This document shows positions 1 through 13,500 of a stretch of 64,000 nt of DNA, piece by piece. A program made the translations under genes and the position numbers. Positions within the stretch are counted from its first letter, which is position 1; each line of letters begins with the position of its first letter. Origin of the DNA: Pleodorina starrii. Its lineage: Eukaryota; Chlorophyta; Chlorophyceae; Chlamydomonadales; Volvocaceae. The notes under the pieces are model-generated. The model had not been told where the DNA came from. It saw only the letters and a list, made by a program, of their open reading frames with translations, and ran no database searches. The stretch lies in NCBI GenBank assembly GCA_030267565.1, contig BRXU01000005.1, positions 5,781,501-5,845,500 of the forward strand, read 5' to 3'.

Positions 1-281
1 GGCAGCCTGAGTCGGCATGGCGACCGTGAAGTCGCTGACCAGGGGTTTCAAGGCGTGGAGGGCGACTGGAGAGCGGCCGAACAGGGAGTCTATCGGACAA
101 ACTCCCAGATGTGGGGCTCCACAGCGATTCGCGGTGTTACGGGCTCTTGTTTTGGAGGAGCGTGGCCGCGGCGCCTGGCAGAAGGTGCCTCCTGCCTGTC
201 GAGACCGGCGGGCGGGCATTTGTCTTCGCGGCCCGCTTCGTGGGCGCACCGTAACCGCCCTTTCCGTTCGTTCGCCCCCAG
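1..281 (+). other. Kinase intron, 3' part
   Basis: No coding exon was recognised before the acceptor at 279-281 (CCCAG). The catalytic-loop residues expected just upstream of AANVLL (HRDLK or similar) are not encoded here in phase, so this is read as intron whose 5' end lies outside the window. Confidence 0.5.
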
Positions 282-3200
282 GCCGCCAACGTCTTGCTGA
301 GCAGCAGCGATGCAGACCGCCGCGGCTTTGTTGCCAAGGTGTCGGACTTTGGCCTCAGCCGCGTGCTAGCCGGCAACCGCAAGGAAATTAAGACGCAGAC
401 CTTCGGCACGGTGAGCACCGCGGACGCAGGGCGCGCCTGCCTGCCCGCCTGAGAGGGTTGATTGGCAGTCGGGTGTGTGGGCGCCATGGGCGGCGCTGGC
501 TGATCGTGCGCCTGCAGTCTTGTGCCTGCAGAATGCAGCTTTGCGCCTACCCTAAAACCCTAAGACCCTAAGACCCATGATACCCTAAAACCCTAAAACC
601 CGGCACGTTTTGGGTTTTGCATGGGCAACGGCGGGCAGGCTTAGGCGACCGAACTTAATGCAGCCAAGTATGCGTACCGGGGTGTGTGTGTGTGTGAGCC
701 TTGCTCTTGGTTACCTCGCCCGCCTGCCTTGTGTCGCAGGTGACCCACATGCCTCCGGAGCTGCTCTCGAAAGGCATCTTGAGCCCCTCGGCGGGTGAGC
801 GGGGGACTGCGCTACGGCCCACCGCAGCGGCTGCGGTCTCCCCACTCGATGCCCGATCCGATCTCCTGTTTGTGCTCGGGTTGTCACATATCAGCATTTT
901 GACGCACGCATGCATGCGCTGCCACGCGCACGCACACGCCTGGGATTGGACCACGCGGGGCTGCGTCGGTTGGATGATCCAACCGCGGGGCGTCAATACC
1001 TCGTCCCCTCGGTCCCTGCCCTGATGTGCTAAACGTCGCCTCCGTTCCGCCGCTGCGATTTCGGTTGTTCCTGTCCGCCGTTCCGCCTCGCCATCCTCCC
1101 ACAGACGTGTATGCCATGGGCGTGCTGCTGTGGGAGGCCTACAGCGGTGACCGCGTGTTCAAGCAGCTTAGCGATAGCGAGGTCATCCTGGCGGTCGTTA
1201 CGCGGAAGGCCCGGCCGCAGTTCCCTCCCGACACGCCGCACAGGTACGTGGGGACATGTGCCGAGGTCAGTGCCAAGAAAGGGAGGGGCTTTTGCGCGAA
1301 GCAGGCGGCCCTTGCGACCTCCTCTGTGTACATGCCCTGTCAGTCGCGAGGAGGCCGGAGGAAAGCCCCAGCGCGCGGTGCGGACGTCCAGCGGGTTGGG
1401 CAGAAGCGGGGCAGCGGCCCTGCATCATGTGATCCAGACGTGCGATGACGAAAACCAGTTAAGAGGGCGTGTTTACGCTCAAGCGTGAACACGTCGGGGA
1501 GACGTAATGCGACCGCATTGCGGCGCCTGGCTGCCTCGTTGCCCGAGCACCAGGTGTCTACTGTCTAGGCCGTGCTGACCCGTGGGTCTGCCGGGTCGCC
1601 AATCGGGCAAGCTAGGACCCTCACCAGTTCCTCCCTGTTTCGGACCACAATGCGCAGGTTCAAGTACCTCGCGGAGCGCTGCTGGGCGGAGCTGCCGGAG
1701 GTGCGACCCTCCCTGCAGCAGCTGTACAACGAGCTGGAAAACCTGCAGGTGCGCTTCCGTGCCTGGCTTTGCCTTGCGCCTATGCGCCTTTCCTGCATTG
1801 TTGTTACGGTGGGCTCGACAGCGGGCTACCCTGTCCCTGTGTGGGTGGGCTCGACAGCGGGCTACCCTTTCCCTGTGTGGGTGGGCTCGACAGCGGGCTA
1901 CCCTGTCCCTGTGTGGGCGCGCGACAATGCTTCTTCCTCTATGTGTTGCACCCGCGCCCCATGCCGGTGTCCGCTTCTCCTGATGACGCGCCGCCGCTCC
2001 ATTCGCGGGGAACGGCCCATCGTCGATGATGTCCCGCGGGTTACATCCGAGACAATGCCAACCCACTTCCCGCACCCTTCGCCCCCTCCGTCGGCTCCAA
2101 CCTACAGGCGCAGCTGTGCCCCCAGGGCCCGGACTCGCCGCGGCTGCTAGTGCAGTCGTGCATCAAGCAGAAGCGCAGCGTGAGCGCGGTGCCGCCTGTG
2201 CAGATGGCCGGGGCGAAAGGGCCAGGGCAGCAAAGCCGCCTCGCGCAGGTGCGTGTGGGGGGAAATGCATGTGATACCGCAGCGGAGAAGCGGACGCAAT
2301 GGAGGCATGTGGGGGAAAGTGGTGAATTGGCATGGGCGCTGAAGAGCGGCCCGTTATGGGTGAAGTGCCGTTCCTTTACGAGCTTGCGATCACGCTGTCC
2401 AAGCTTTGTCATTTGGTTATGTCGGTTGACGACGAGATAACGAGTGCACCGTGCGAGGGCTCTACAGGAGTCGCGACAGCGGGGCCGTCAGTCCGCCTAC
2501 TGCGTCGACGCGCTGCCTGCGCGAAATGCCTTTTGCTGGGCAAAGCGCGCACGAGTCCCAAGTCCGGAAGTCCGGAAGTACGCAAGTCTGTAAGTGTCGC
2601 TCTTTGAGAGTTTCGTCCCTCCTCGTAATGGCTCCAGGGCGTGAGCACGGACGGGACAGCGAAGGGCGGCTCAACGGCGCTGCCAAAGGCGATCTACACG
2701 TCCACGCCAGGTGTGTATGGTTCCCGGGCTCCCGGACATGTTGTGTACCCTTATCCGAGCGGGGCTCGCCCTCGTTCCATTGCGTGAGCCGAGGCACGTA
2801 CGCTGCTGGGGCAGCTTGGTCTCGGCACCCGCGCATTTCCTGGCGGCACCACCAGTCCGTGTAAGCCAGTCCGGCGATGCCCTGTGGCTTGCCTGTGCTG
2901 CAGGGCGCGAGTACAACAGCGGAGGTGGACACCTCTACGTCAACTCGCCGCTGGGCGGCGCCGGCAGCGTCGCCAGCCACGGTCCGTCACAGGTGCGCAC
3001 CGGGCGGGATGGCGAGCTTGCGGGCTTCTGGAAAAAGCAAGCCTGGCACGAGTTTGAACCCGCCAATGGCGGACTCACGTCTCTAGAGGCATCTACCCGA
3101 GCATGAATGTTTTCGCCCTGATCCATTATCCCCCTAAACCAGGCGGATAAGCTCAAGACCTTCGCGGCGCTCAACCGCACGCAGCAGAGCGCAAAGAAGA

Positions 3201-4725
3201 GCAGCGAATATGGCAACGGCCCGCCTAGCACCAACGGGTACGGGCCCGGTGGTCCAGCGGGGCCTGGAGGGCCTCCCAGCGGCATGGGACCAGGGCAGCG
3301 ACCGTTGGGTCCCACAGCCGGCATTGGCCCCGGCGGCCAGCGCCCGCTCATGAAGGTGCCGTCGTTGCACAAGGCCCGGGAGGTGAGGACGCCCGCGTCT
3401 CTTACCCGGCTGCAATCTGTTGTGTGTGCCCAGCGTGGGGGCCTTGAGCTCCGGACTGAGCTGGACAGGACTGGCGTGTCGCGAGGTTCCAGCTCTTCCA
3501 AGGTGGCATGCTGTGCTGTGCGCTTGGGCGGCGCAATGCTCGTTGCTGCGCGTCACTGGGTGGAGCACCTACTCATCACCTTGTGGTACCGTAATCGGCC
3601 GTGTTGGCACTTCCCCATGCGCGGGCTGCAATCCTATGCCAGGCCAGCTTGTGAGCCAACTTCCCCGTTACCAACATTTTTTGCATCCGTCTCAACCCAA
3701 CCCCTCGGATGGCCCCCGCCCCCGCCCCCTGACCCTTAAACCTCCCGCTTGCCGCAGCCCGAGCTCAGCGTCTCGCACTCCGCTGCGTCGTCGCCCACGC
3801 TCGTATCCCCCTACATCAAGGGCGCCACGTCGGGTCCGCTCTCGCCCCTCAAGAACAGCAGCTTTGCGCAACACCCCGTCGTGGCAGTGCAATCGCAGCC
3901 CATCGCGCAGCCCAGCGGCGGCTTCCCGCCCGCGCCCTCGAACCGCGCAGCCCTTGCCAATGTCAGTGCCGCGGTGGGCGGGTACTCTCCTACGGTGGGC
4001 GGCGGCGGGATGTCGTCGGGCTCGTTGCCGCCGATCAACATTTCGGCTGTGAATGGCGGCGGGAGTCCAGTGCTCATCAATACGCCGGCAAGCCCGGGGT
4101 CCTCGGGGGCAATCGGTAAGGGGATGTGGGGAAGGACGTGGGACGACGCGGCGACAATGGCCAGACTGCGGCAATGACTTGCGTGCAGAGCGGAGACGGG
4201 GGTTACGGGCGGGGCCGATGAGCGCAGTGCAGTCTCGTCTGAAAGAGTTCGGGACGGGCTGGCGGGGTGTGAGCTTGATCGGCAGAGCGCTGTGCCGCCG
4301 ATTTTGACACGCATAATTGGACTGTGTGCGGACACAGCTCATGGGCTCGTCGAGTGATATATATTGTATCCGGCACGGCGGGATGAACGGATGATATCTG
4401 CCGGAGTGCTTGTTACCAGCGGGGCGTCCGCGTCGACATGCGTTGCTTACCGTCTGCGTGCCTGCCTCACCGCTGCACGCCATGCCCACGACGACGGGTC
4501 CGCTCCTCTTGACCTTCTTGCCCTGCTCCTTGGCCCCCGCCAGGCATGATTGGCGGCAGCCCCGACTCGCCGCCAGTGGTTCCCAACGAGTTCCTGGGCC
4601 GCGCGCGCACCGCCTCTGCCACCGGCATCAGCCGGCCAAGCCGCTTTGGACACCACGAGGAGACAGTGGCGCGACAGGCCTCCATGGGCAGCGTGCCCGC
4701 GACCAAGATCGAGGCCCTGGCCTGA
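282..4725 (+). CDS. TKL/Raf-like serine/threonine protein kinase, 3' part (N-terminus outside window)
   Basis: Ten exons join in consistent phase: 282-410, 740-794, 1105-1243, 1658-1748, 2108-2248, 2638-2710, 2904-2992, 3143-3382, 3758-4115, 4544-4725 (stop TGA), giving 498 visible residues. All introns are GT-AG. The first exon begins AANVLL, the end of the catalytic loop (the HRDLK part must lie upstream), followed by VSDFGLSR, the magnesium-binding DFG. Exons 1-2 give FGTVTHMPPELL, the activation-loop end and APE-equivalent. Exon 3 gives DVYAMGVLLWEAYSG (subdomain IX), and exon 4 gives RCWAELPEVRPS with the conserved Arg of subdomain XI. This pattern is typical of algal TKL kinases. After the kinase domain comes a tail of about 340 residues rich in Ser, Pro, Gly and Ala with no recognised domain; it could be a regulatory or docking region. 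Kinase assignment is firm; substrate unknown. The gene converges with PH1. Confidence 0.85.
550..602. repeat. Interstitial telomere-like repeat (CCCTAAAA type)
   Basis: A run of CCCTAAAACCC and CCCTAAGACCC units, partly degenerate, lies inside the kinase intron between 410 and 740. The unit is the complement of TTTTAGGG, the telomere repeat of Chlamydomonas and relatives. It is short and internal, so it is not a chromosome end. Confidence 0.8.
1809..1916. repeat. 36-bp tandem repeat, three copies
   Basis: Three head-to-tail copies of a 36-bp unit starting GTGGGCTCGACAGCGGGC; copy 2 differs by one base (CTTT for CTGT). It lies in the kinase intron between 1748 and 2108. The unit length is a multiple of three and all frames are open, but it is spliced out in the model. 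Confidence 0.9.
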
Positions 4726-6186
4726 GCAGGTCAGGGAGCGCTGGACCAGGCGGGTCTGGTTTGCGCGCCCGCGCGCGCCGTGCGCGCCAATCCTGGCTTG
4801 CTCGCCTGTCCGCGCCGCGCGCGCCACTCCGCAGCACGGTGGGCCATGTCAGCCCGCTCTCCGAGCCGATGTGGATCACCAACTTGCCGGCAGCACAGAG
4901 GCGCTTTGTTCCCGCAGCTACACTGCGGAGCAACGGGCGTTGCGCCCCACCATGCCCCGCGCGCGTGCGTCGATGGCAGCTTGAAGCGAGCTACGCCAAC
5001 GGTATGATGTTATGTTATCCGGGCGAAAGGTTGCTTGCCCGCGGCTGCCTTGGCCCTTAGCCTGCACGTCCGGCCACCTACGGAGGCACGGACCCACCGG
5101 TTGGGCTCCTTTAACATACCGTAATCTTTGCAGAGCGTGGTGCCTGGGGTGCGTTGCAAGGTTGGGGGAGCAGGGCGGGGCAGGTGCGCTACGGGCTGTG
5201 GGCCCACGCATGCTGGCTGTCGCTGTCGCAGGATGCATTGCATGTAGCTGATACAGCGGTCTGGTGGGGCCCGCGCGGAAGCGGAGCTTCATTGGGGCTG
5301 CAGGGTTGTCGCGGCAGGCGGCAAGGGCCGGGCTCGCAGCGGCTTCCCGGGAGCGCTGGGCTGGCATGGGTGGCCCAGGCCGGGGGCTTGTACAAGCAGC
5401 GCGCAAGCATGCCCCCGGGCGCGGATGCTCTGCTTCAGTCTGCGTGACAAGCGACCCGCTGAAACACGCGGGGCGGTGCTTACTTGCGTTCCGAGCGCTT
5501 AGGTCTTTATGGTCGGTGTGTTCGATCTCCGAATCCAACGTTTCGGACAAGGGTCACCCTGGTTGGGAGCGAGGAGCGACAGCGATGAACGAAGGTACAG
5601 TGGCTAGCAGCTAGGGGGCTGAGGCGGAAACCAGGGTAATGAAGGCGGACGTCCACTGGGAGACAGGGAGGGCGGGGACCCCTGCGTGGGTGCTTGGCCC
5701 ACGCCCGGGAGCCACGTGTGGATGATTCGGTTGAACTCACGCTGCTTGGTCGGTGCTGGCGTTGAATTTGGTGTAGATATGCGCCGATGTGGTTATGCGC
5801 TGGTAGGCTGGGTCTAGCATCGGGGGTGCCGTGGCGTGCTTTTTAAACCCTCTCGAGCTGTAGCGCTTGGGTTCGCAGTAAATGTATTCCGGCCGTGGTA
5901 AAAGGCTGCGCGAGGCGCCGGTGTGTAGTACCCGGTCCGGGCCACACTGTATGCAAAAGGGCGAGCGAGGCGGCAGGGGCGGGGCGCAGTTGCCGGTCCG
6001 GCCTGCAGGTGCCCTCGGCGGGGGAGGCATTGATTTGGGCCCTTGTTGTGTGCTTACTCCTGATGCAGTGGCAGGGGCACTGTTACCGTATTCGTTTCGT
6101 TTGATGTGGCCTGCCCTCCGCCGGCGGTCGACCCGACCTCGGGTGCGTGTCCCCCCGAGTCCAAGCTTGGGAGCAAGCGCATGGGC

Positions 6187-6348
6187 GGTCAGACGGCGCA
6201 GCGACAGGCCAACGCGGGCGGTTTGAATCCGCCATCGGCGGATTCGGCTGTGGGGACGAGAAGGGGTCAGTCGGCGCAGTGGCAGGCCAACGCGGGCGGC
6301 CACCATTTGAGTCCGCCATCGGCGGATCTGGCTGCGGGGAGGGGAAAT
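6187..6348. repeat. Two imperfect copies of a ~80-bp direct repeat
   Basis: Copy 1 (6187-6264) and copy 2 (6265-6348) both run GGTCAG(A/T)CGGCGCAG...AGGCCAACGCGGGCGG, then a CCGCCATCGGCGGAT block and a CGGCTG(T/C)GGGGA end. Copy 2 carries a few extra bases. Each copy contains the short palindrome ATCCGCC.../...GGCGGAT. Confidence 0.8.
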
Positions 6349-8192
6349 TAAAACGGCCCGGGGCGAGGGAACGCAACGCAGTTACCTGGGAGGGGAAGTT
6401 TTTTTGCTTGTTGATGCCGCCGAACGCGCAGCGACTCGGAGGCAGTCCGGTGCGCCAGCGCAGAGCCGGCCGGCCCGGTCTGAAGCAATAAGTGTCTTGA
6501 GATATACATGCGCCTGCTGCCGCGCTCTGACGACCCTAAGAACAGACCCTTGGTCAGCTGACCTGGCCGATGGGTCTACAAACCCTGGGAATTTGCTGCC
6601 GCCACCGTTGTGTGTTACCGTATGTGGTTTGTCTCGTCCAGGCCTCCAAAGAAGGCTCGTTCTTGTCGGGCGCGAAGTCCTGCGCGGTCGCGCGTGATTG
6701 CGCCGGTCGTGCTGGCCGCCGCTACGAGCGGAAATCACTGATCTGGAGCAGGCGAAGGCTGGCAGTTGGCGGGGGAGGGGTTCGTTACGGCCCTCCAAGA
6801 CGCTAGCTTGAAGATCTTGCTCGCCACTCGTAGGCGCGTGTCCGCGTCCTGCGTCCGTCGTAGGCCAGGGGCTACGTAATAGTGGCGGCGCAGTGCTTAC
6901 TTGAATGTCGCCGTGCTTGGTCGAGATGGCGAAGAACCGGGGGGCGGTGCGGCAGATCCCTCGTCCTGCCCACACATACCGCGCCGCGATCCATGCGTGA
7001 CCAGGGCCTCACCCGCACGGCCTTGCTCGCGTAAGCGGGTGTGCATTCGCGTGCTGCACTAGGCATTAGATGTGCCCGAGAGCTGTATTCGTGCGTGTGA
7101 ATGCGTGTGTTTATCGCGTGTGCGCGGCCGGCGTCTCCCTGCGTGCCGTTGTGAGATTGGCGGCAGCGGCTCCCTGCCCCTGGCATGATACGCTAGGCCA
7201 TCGCCGGGCCCCAGCGGAAGCTGGCAGCCGCCCAGCGACGGCGGTGCCAAGGGAAGACGGTGCGCGGGGTTCGAGGGGTGCATGTGCGGCGGCAGCGGCG
7301 GTTGGCGCCAATCTGTTGGGGAGCGAGCGTTGGCGCCTCGCTGGTGCCGAGAAATAGAGATACAGATGCAATACAGTGCAAGGGTGTACAGCTTAGGAAA
7401 GGCGCGTACATAAACGCGTGGGTCAACGAAAGGGCGCTGCAGCTTGGTGCGACACGCGTTTCGGCTGTGTGTCGGGCCTGGCCTTGGTGATATTGGCGGG
7501 CCCGATGTGACCCATGGGTCGGCCGTAAGCCTTGTGGGTGAACGGGGCGGTTTCGTTGTTGGGTAGGAGGTCAGCGTAATGACGGGTGGGGCTGAGGCTG
7601 CAAGCCTCATTCATCAGAACTTGTAGCGGTGTATGAGGGGATGTGGCGTGTGGGGAAATGTGGCGCGAACTATGCGGTACCGTATCTGGAGGGGGCCGAT
7701 GCGTCCGTTGCTGACTCGTGCGACGGCTAGATGCATGGTCGGGGTCGGCGCTGTGTGTGCACTGCGAGAGCTGGGGCTTGGCTGCCGCCATGGACTGGTT
7801 AGGTATGGCGGCGCGGCGCCCGTATTTGCGGCCGTGGTGGGTCTCTGGTGTTCCGCATACTCGGTTTGCTGGGATGTGCCGCCTTCCGGTTGTGGACGCT
7901 TCCGGCTTGTCTCCGCATGAACCATTCGTATCTGTTTTCATCACTTGGTGACTTTGTGTTCTCCTCGTGAAATCGTACCATTTTGTGTTTGGACTGACTG
8001 GCACCGCGACGCCAACGCGAAAGCAGGTGTGTGTGCTTGTTTGTGCTTGTTGTGTACGGTGGCCCATTTGGGTGTCTAGTGGTGTTTCCAGAGTTCAATT
8101 CGACGCTTCCGCACGATGGGTGCATGGCTGGCTGGCTGGCTGGCTGGTTCATGGCTGTTTCGTCAATCTTTAATCGTTGCAATAACGGTCGG

Positions 8193-8226
8193 GCCCCGCA
8201 CGCCCGGTGACGTGAGCGTGCGGGGC
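8193..8226. repeat. Perfect 11-bp inverted repeat (hairpin)
   Basis: GCCCCGCACGC (8193-8203) and GCGTGCGGGGC (8216-8226) are exact reverse complements separated by 12 nt. It could fold as a strong stem-loop. No adjacent gene gives it a role. Confidence 0.7.
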
Positions 8227-10599
8227 ACGCCGCACGGGCGCCCGGCCGATGAGCCAAGCGGGCCTGTCGGGGCCAAGTTACCGTATCCGACCTTTGTAAG
8301 GGGGCATCCGGGAACAACCCAAGGTAAGTCTCCCTCCCTCCTGGGCCTTGCCCCCGCCCTCTTGATGCCGTTACGGCGGGGGGGCGCATCGGGAGCCCCG
8401 GTGCCCTCCAACGGTTTGTCGGCCCTTGTCCCAGCCAAGTATGGCGGAGTGGCGCCCTTGGCCACAACACGTCCAAGCTCGTCAACACACGGTGCCGCAG
8501 CAGCGCTTACAGGAATGGATCCCTTTGACGGTGGACCCAAAGGAATACCAGTGGTGTGTGTGGCTGTATTGCGCACTTCTTGAGTGCCTGATTCTGGGTT
8601 TTCTTCACACAACCCGTACGTGGAGCACGCGCACTCCATACGCCTCCGCGCCTCACAGCGTCGTTCTCACACGTTGGACCGCCAGCTTGCCGCGACACCC
8701 TAGCGCGCATCTGTTAGCACATAACAGCATGCCCCGAGCTCTCCCAGCCCCGGGGCACTTCTCACTCTCAGCCAGGCAAGGCAATGGCACCTGATGGCAC
8801 AGCGGCGCCGTAACGCAGTACATACAAGTCAAAGTAAAAAAACAATTATGGCACAAAGCTCCATGCAGGGCCGATTCCGCTCCGATTCCCCTTCCTGCTG
8901 CCCCACTTTCGTTTCTCTCCTAAGAAGGCGCGTTCAGGCATCCGGTGCATTGCTGCACGGTGCTAATGCGTATCGCACGGCAACGCGTCAACTTTCTTCC
9001 CAGCGCCCCCCGCAACAGCGGCGGGTCCCACAAAACACATAGTACGACAATGAGCCAACCGAATGCGTCCATGCAGCTGCACATAATGAAGGCCGAACGC
9101 AGCAGTACAGCGCGCGCGCCATGCTTGCAGAAGGAGTCCGCTTCGCAGCGCCCAGCGTCATCCCCGCCGTGACCCATGGGTCAGAGCCACGCAACGGCCG
9201 CCCATGAATTTGGGTGGAATGAAGGAATGTGTATGAGCGCGTAATGACAAAGGCAGGGTGTCGAGGATCGCCCGAACACCTCGCCTCTCCAACCGCCTTT
9301 TCCAAGGACGGCGCGCCATCCATGAAAGCGGAAACATGGCGGTTCGCAAAATCGGCTTGCAGTGCAGAAGAAATGCCACTTGGTATTCTACGATGACGTC
9401 TATTAGCGAGGTGGTTCTACCGACCCCTGTGCGACCTTGAGGACTCTAACGACCTGCTGTAACCCTCGGAGGGTCTGGGCGCTGCACTGTCGGCGGCGCG
9501 TGCCACCCGCCCAGAAACGTCTTCTTCGCTGCTTAAGAAGAAACACACCGTTGCGCGAGGGCACATTGACTGACCGAGGACACACACACACGAGCCCACC
9601 AAAATTCGAGCTAAGAAAAAGTCACATGAGGATACAATATGCAAAAATGGCGGCAGGACACCCGCGGCAAAGCCTAAGAGCAATCAAACAAGACACGCAT
9701 TTTCAGCAGCCCTGCAAATGCCCAGATGACGAGCTGCTCTGTACGGCAGCGTCTCAGCTGCTTGTCGTGGCAACTCCAGCCGCCATATGCCCCCTCCTTC
9801 CCAGAACACGAAAACCGAAAACCAAAACAACTGGCCAAAAGCGCCGTATATGCCGTACTCGCCGTATGCCGGCGTATGCAACAGCTTCACAGCCTTACCA
9901 ACCCCATTTTTCGCTCTCGAAGCCGTCCATCAGCTCCCAACTCAAGCCGTTTCACGAAGCTCCGCCCTTCCGTCTGCTTTGTATTCTGCCGCACATGCTT
10001 ATAATGACTGCGGCAACGACATAAGAGTCATTATATCTCTCGATGGCGCGCTCCGAAAGCTGGCAGCTAGCACGCTGAAGCCTAAAGGCCGTTTATTACG
10101 CACCTCGAAGGGCCACCATCGTCTGTAAAATGCAGCTTTGATCAGTTACCCGGTTGTTGTTGGTTGTCGGTTGTTGGTTGTCATGTGCGCAGGTGAAGTA
10201 CGGTCCGATGGTGGGTATGGTGGGTAACCCCGCCAGGCTGGCTGGCTGGGTTGATGCAATCTGCCGCCCAGCGTCGGGACCAGCTCGCGGCCCGCCGGAC
10301 TCGCGCAACAGCCAAATCATGTAAGTAAGTCCCTCCCCCACGCCCTCAGTCGCTGTCATCCGCGCCACCACCACCGCGCCTTTGCAGGGGCTGACTCGGA
10401 CTGAATCTGGACCAACTGGTGAGTCTGGCCAAGCCTGCCGTTGCAGCCAGCCTTTCGACCTGCAGCCGCCCCGGCCCGGCTCGGCCTGTCGGAGGCGCGC
10501 CGCGGCTGGCCGTGTAACGAACGCCCCACACCATTAGCGACTCGCCGACTATTGCCTGTAAGTTCAAGGCCGGCTGCGCCTCCTCAGCCCCGGCCTCAT

Positions 10600-13500
10600 C
10601 TATCCCTGAGGGAGGAGGCCCTGCGCGCGACAGACGGTGACGAATCGGTGGCCTGGCGTGTCGACGAAGGAGTAGAGGCAGTTGCCCTCGGCGCTGCGCT
10701 TGCACATGGAGGCGAAGGAGCCGACCTGGCCGCACTTGAGCATCATGAAGGTGCCGATGGAGTAGTCGCCCTTGAGGCCATACACGTACAGCTCGATGTG
10801 ACGCCGGTTGTTGGTGTAGCCTGGCGCGAAGGGTGGTAAAAAAGAGGAACAGCGGCAAAGTGAGCAAGGTGACGTTGGCGAGCTGTGCGTCATGGGGCCG
10901 GCCTGGGCAAGCAGCAAAGGCGTGATCACGGATGGCACAGCGCCCGGTTCACAGCCTTGCGCACGCGCCAGTGGCCTGCCGGATGGATACGGTACGCTGC
11001 CTCGCATCACCCACCGCCATGCTCGGCATGGAGAGGAGTTTGAGGGATTGGCTTGCTGGCTTCGGCTGGTAGCAAGTTGGTAACGCTTTGCGGTCAGACG
11101 CCTCTGCGGCCGCTGCACTCCGCCCGGCATCAAACGGGGGAGGGAGCAGGGCGGGCGGACTCTATCCCCCGCTGCGCCCAGACGCAGACACGACCACTTA
11201 CCCGCGCGTGTCGGCAACCATACACTGGGCTGATCGGGCGAAGAGTCGTTCCAGAAGCGCACGCCTCTGCTCGGGGACGCGCAGCCGGGGTTTGGCGTGT
11301 GGGTTAGGGCAAAAGCCGTCATCCAAGGAGGGAAGGCTGGCAGACTGACTAAGTTTCAAAGTGCGCCAGCAGAGTGCAGGGGGAAGAATACGTAGTAGTG
11401 CAAGGTAAAAGGAGAGGGGCGGATGGTTGCGGCGCGCAGGGTTGCGGCGCGCAGGCAGTGGCAGCTTGCGTGGTGCACGCGTGGGGGCGCCCCCTCGGCT
11501 CTTTTACCTGGCCGTCACGAACAAGGCAACGACGGTTGTGGACTCTTGGTGGCAAAGAATGGCTTAGCGCGGCCCGACTAGGCATTTGGCACAGTGATAC
11601 GGGTATGTCGCACGTGGGTCGCTAGCTTGGACAGTGCACCGCTGCTGCGGCACTCCGACGTTGCCTACCCGGTATCCGCCGGGTCCGCCGCACACTGATT
11701 CATTCGTTCATGATTGACGAATAAACACAGAAGCTCCTCACCTCCAGCCAGTGGCTCTGTCGATGGTCGTTTCCGTGTCATTGAAGCACACCTTGGAGTA
11801 GGTCTCCAGTCGGAAAGCGATCTTATTTACAGTGCTTCGGATGATGCTGTCGGCAGGTGGGAGGGGAGCGTGGACAGGTAAGAAATACGAACCGCAGCCA
11901 AGCCAAGCAACCGAGGTGGCGTTGGCAAATGGGAGAGGCTTGGGGGTGGCAATGGGCGGGAGATAACAAAGAAGACACCGCAGCGGATGGGCGGGGCGCG
12001 GGGGGAAGGGGGAGAGGAGCGAGCGGGGCGAGCGGGGCGCGGAAGGCGCGGGCTGGAGCAGCAGATCAGAAGGCCGGGAGGGGCTGGCCTGCACCCAGGT
12101 TCTGAGCGCCCGAAAATGGTCCACGAAACACGGTCAGCCCGTGATGCTGCTTGGAGAACGCACGCGGCGGATAGGGCGCCTGGGCGGAGACGGAAGCGGG
12201 CCCTCCCACACACACCCGTCCTGTCCCTCGCACCATCAGCCGCGTGCTTCCAAATCAGCTGCCCGGTTTTCATGTTGCCTGCGTGCAACTCCAGAGCCCC
12301 AACCCGGCCGCCCCACCCCCGACTCGCCCCGCCCGTCGGCCTGTCGGCCTGCCTGTCGGCCTGCCTGTCCTGTCTGCTCTACTACCTTGAGGCGCCCCCA
12401 CCCCTTAGGGCACAGCAGGGCACAGCAGGGCACGCGTCCGCGAAAGGGCCACACGCGACCCGCCTTCGCCCCACCTCTGCGGTATCATCTTTACTACCCG
12501 CCACACCACACCACACCACGCCCAGACAGACCTGCAGGTGGGCTCTCCATCTATTAGGGAGCTGGGGTCGCATGGCTTGGGGTACAGGCGCCAGGTGTAG
12601 TAGGTGCTGCGGGAGGGGCGGGGCCAGCCGCGATGGAAGGGTGGAAAATGGGCACTTGTTGTTGGTGGTTGTGGTTGTTGGTGGTTGTGGTTGTGGTTGT
12701 GGTGGTGACCCTTCAGAGCTCAAGGACCGCGGCCAAACGACTGAGCACTCCGGGGGGGGGAGAGAGCCGCGTGCGACACAGCAGAGCGCACGCGCCGCCA
12801 AACCCATTACGGTTGCATCAATCTCAGGTATGGTCCACTCACTCCCAACAAACACAGCGACGTCTTCAGGCGCTTGCTGGATAGTCAGGATTACAATCCG
12901 GCGAAGGCCCACGGGCCGTCGCGACCTTGCCGTCGACACCGTCCCCAAAGCCCAAAGCCCAAGCAAAGCCAGCTTAGCCCGACCCAGCCCAGCCCAGCCC
13001 AGTACAACCCTATACGATGCAGTTGGAGGAAAAGAAGAGCCGTTGCCAAGTAAACGAGGCGGGCGGGGCAAAAGGAACCATGGGGCTGGGCGAATCCACG
13101 CGCGCATGGTGTGGACTGTGGAGGAGGGAGGCTGCGAGGGAGACACCCCAGACCCCACTCACTCGCCCCTGTACACGATCTCCGGGCCGAAGCGCAGCGT
13201 GTACGGCGCCGCATTGCAGGAGCAGACGCTGGTTCTGAAGATGCCGTACGGGAACTTCTCCCCGTCGACGTAAACGAGGCCGTCGCCGCTGACGTGGCAG
13301 GCGGGGGACGTCAGGTCGCCGTCTGCGGGTGTGTCCAGGGGGAGGGGGGTTTCGGGTAATCCACGTATACGGTAGGCCGGAGGAAGGGGGCCGGGGCCCA
13401 GGGGACGGCCCCAGGGCGGAGCTGTGTGTGAGGGAGGGGGGCAATGAAGACGAAACTGCAGCCAAGAGAGACGACGTAGGGGCGAGGGAGAATCGCCTGC

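Larger units (their letters stand above)
4726..10599. other. Gene-free interval between the kinase and PH1
   Basis: The two flanking genes converge here, so their 3' UTRs must lie within it. Open frames exist on both strands, but none shows a recognisable domain, coding-like composition or consistent splice pattern; in GC-rich DNA such frames are expected by chance. No TGTAA polyadenylation signal was found close behind either stop codon. Small repeats at 6187-6348 and 8193-8226 and two copies of a 12-bp palindrome (7509-7520, 9171-9182) are the only structure noticed. Confidence 0.5.

Noticed and set aside
11987..13273. 428-residue plus-strand frame across PH1 exons 6-7 and introns
   Set aside because: It is antisense to confirmed exons and covers simple repeats; no domain or coding signature.
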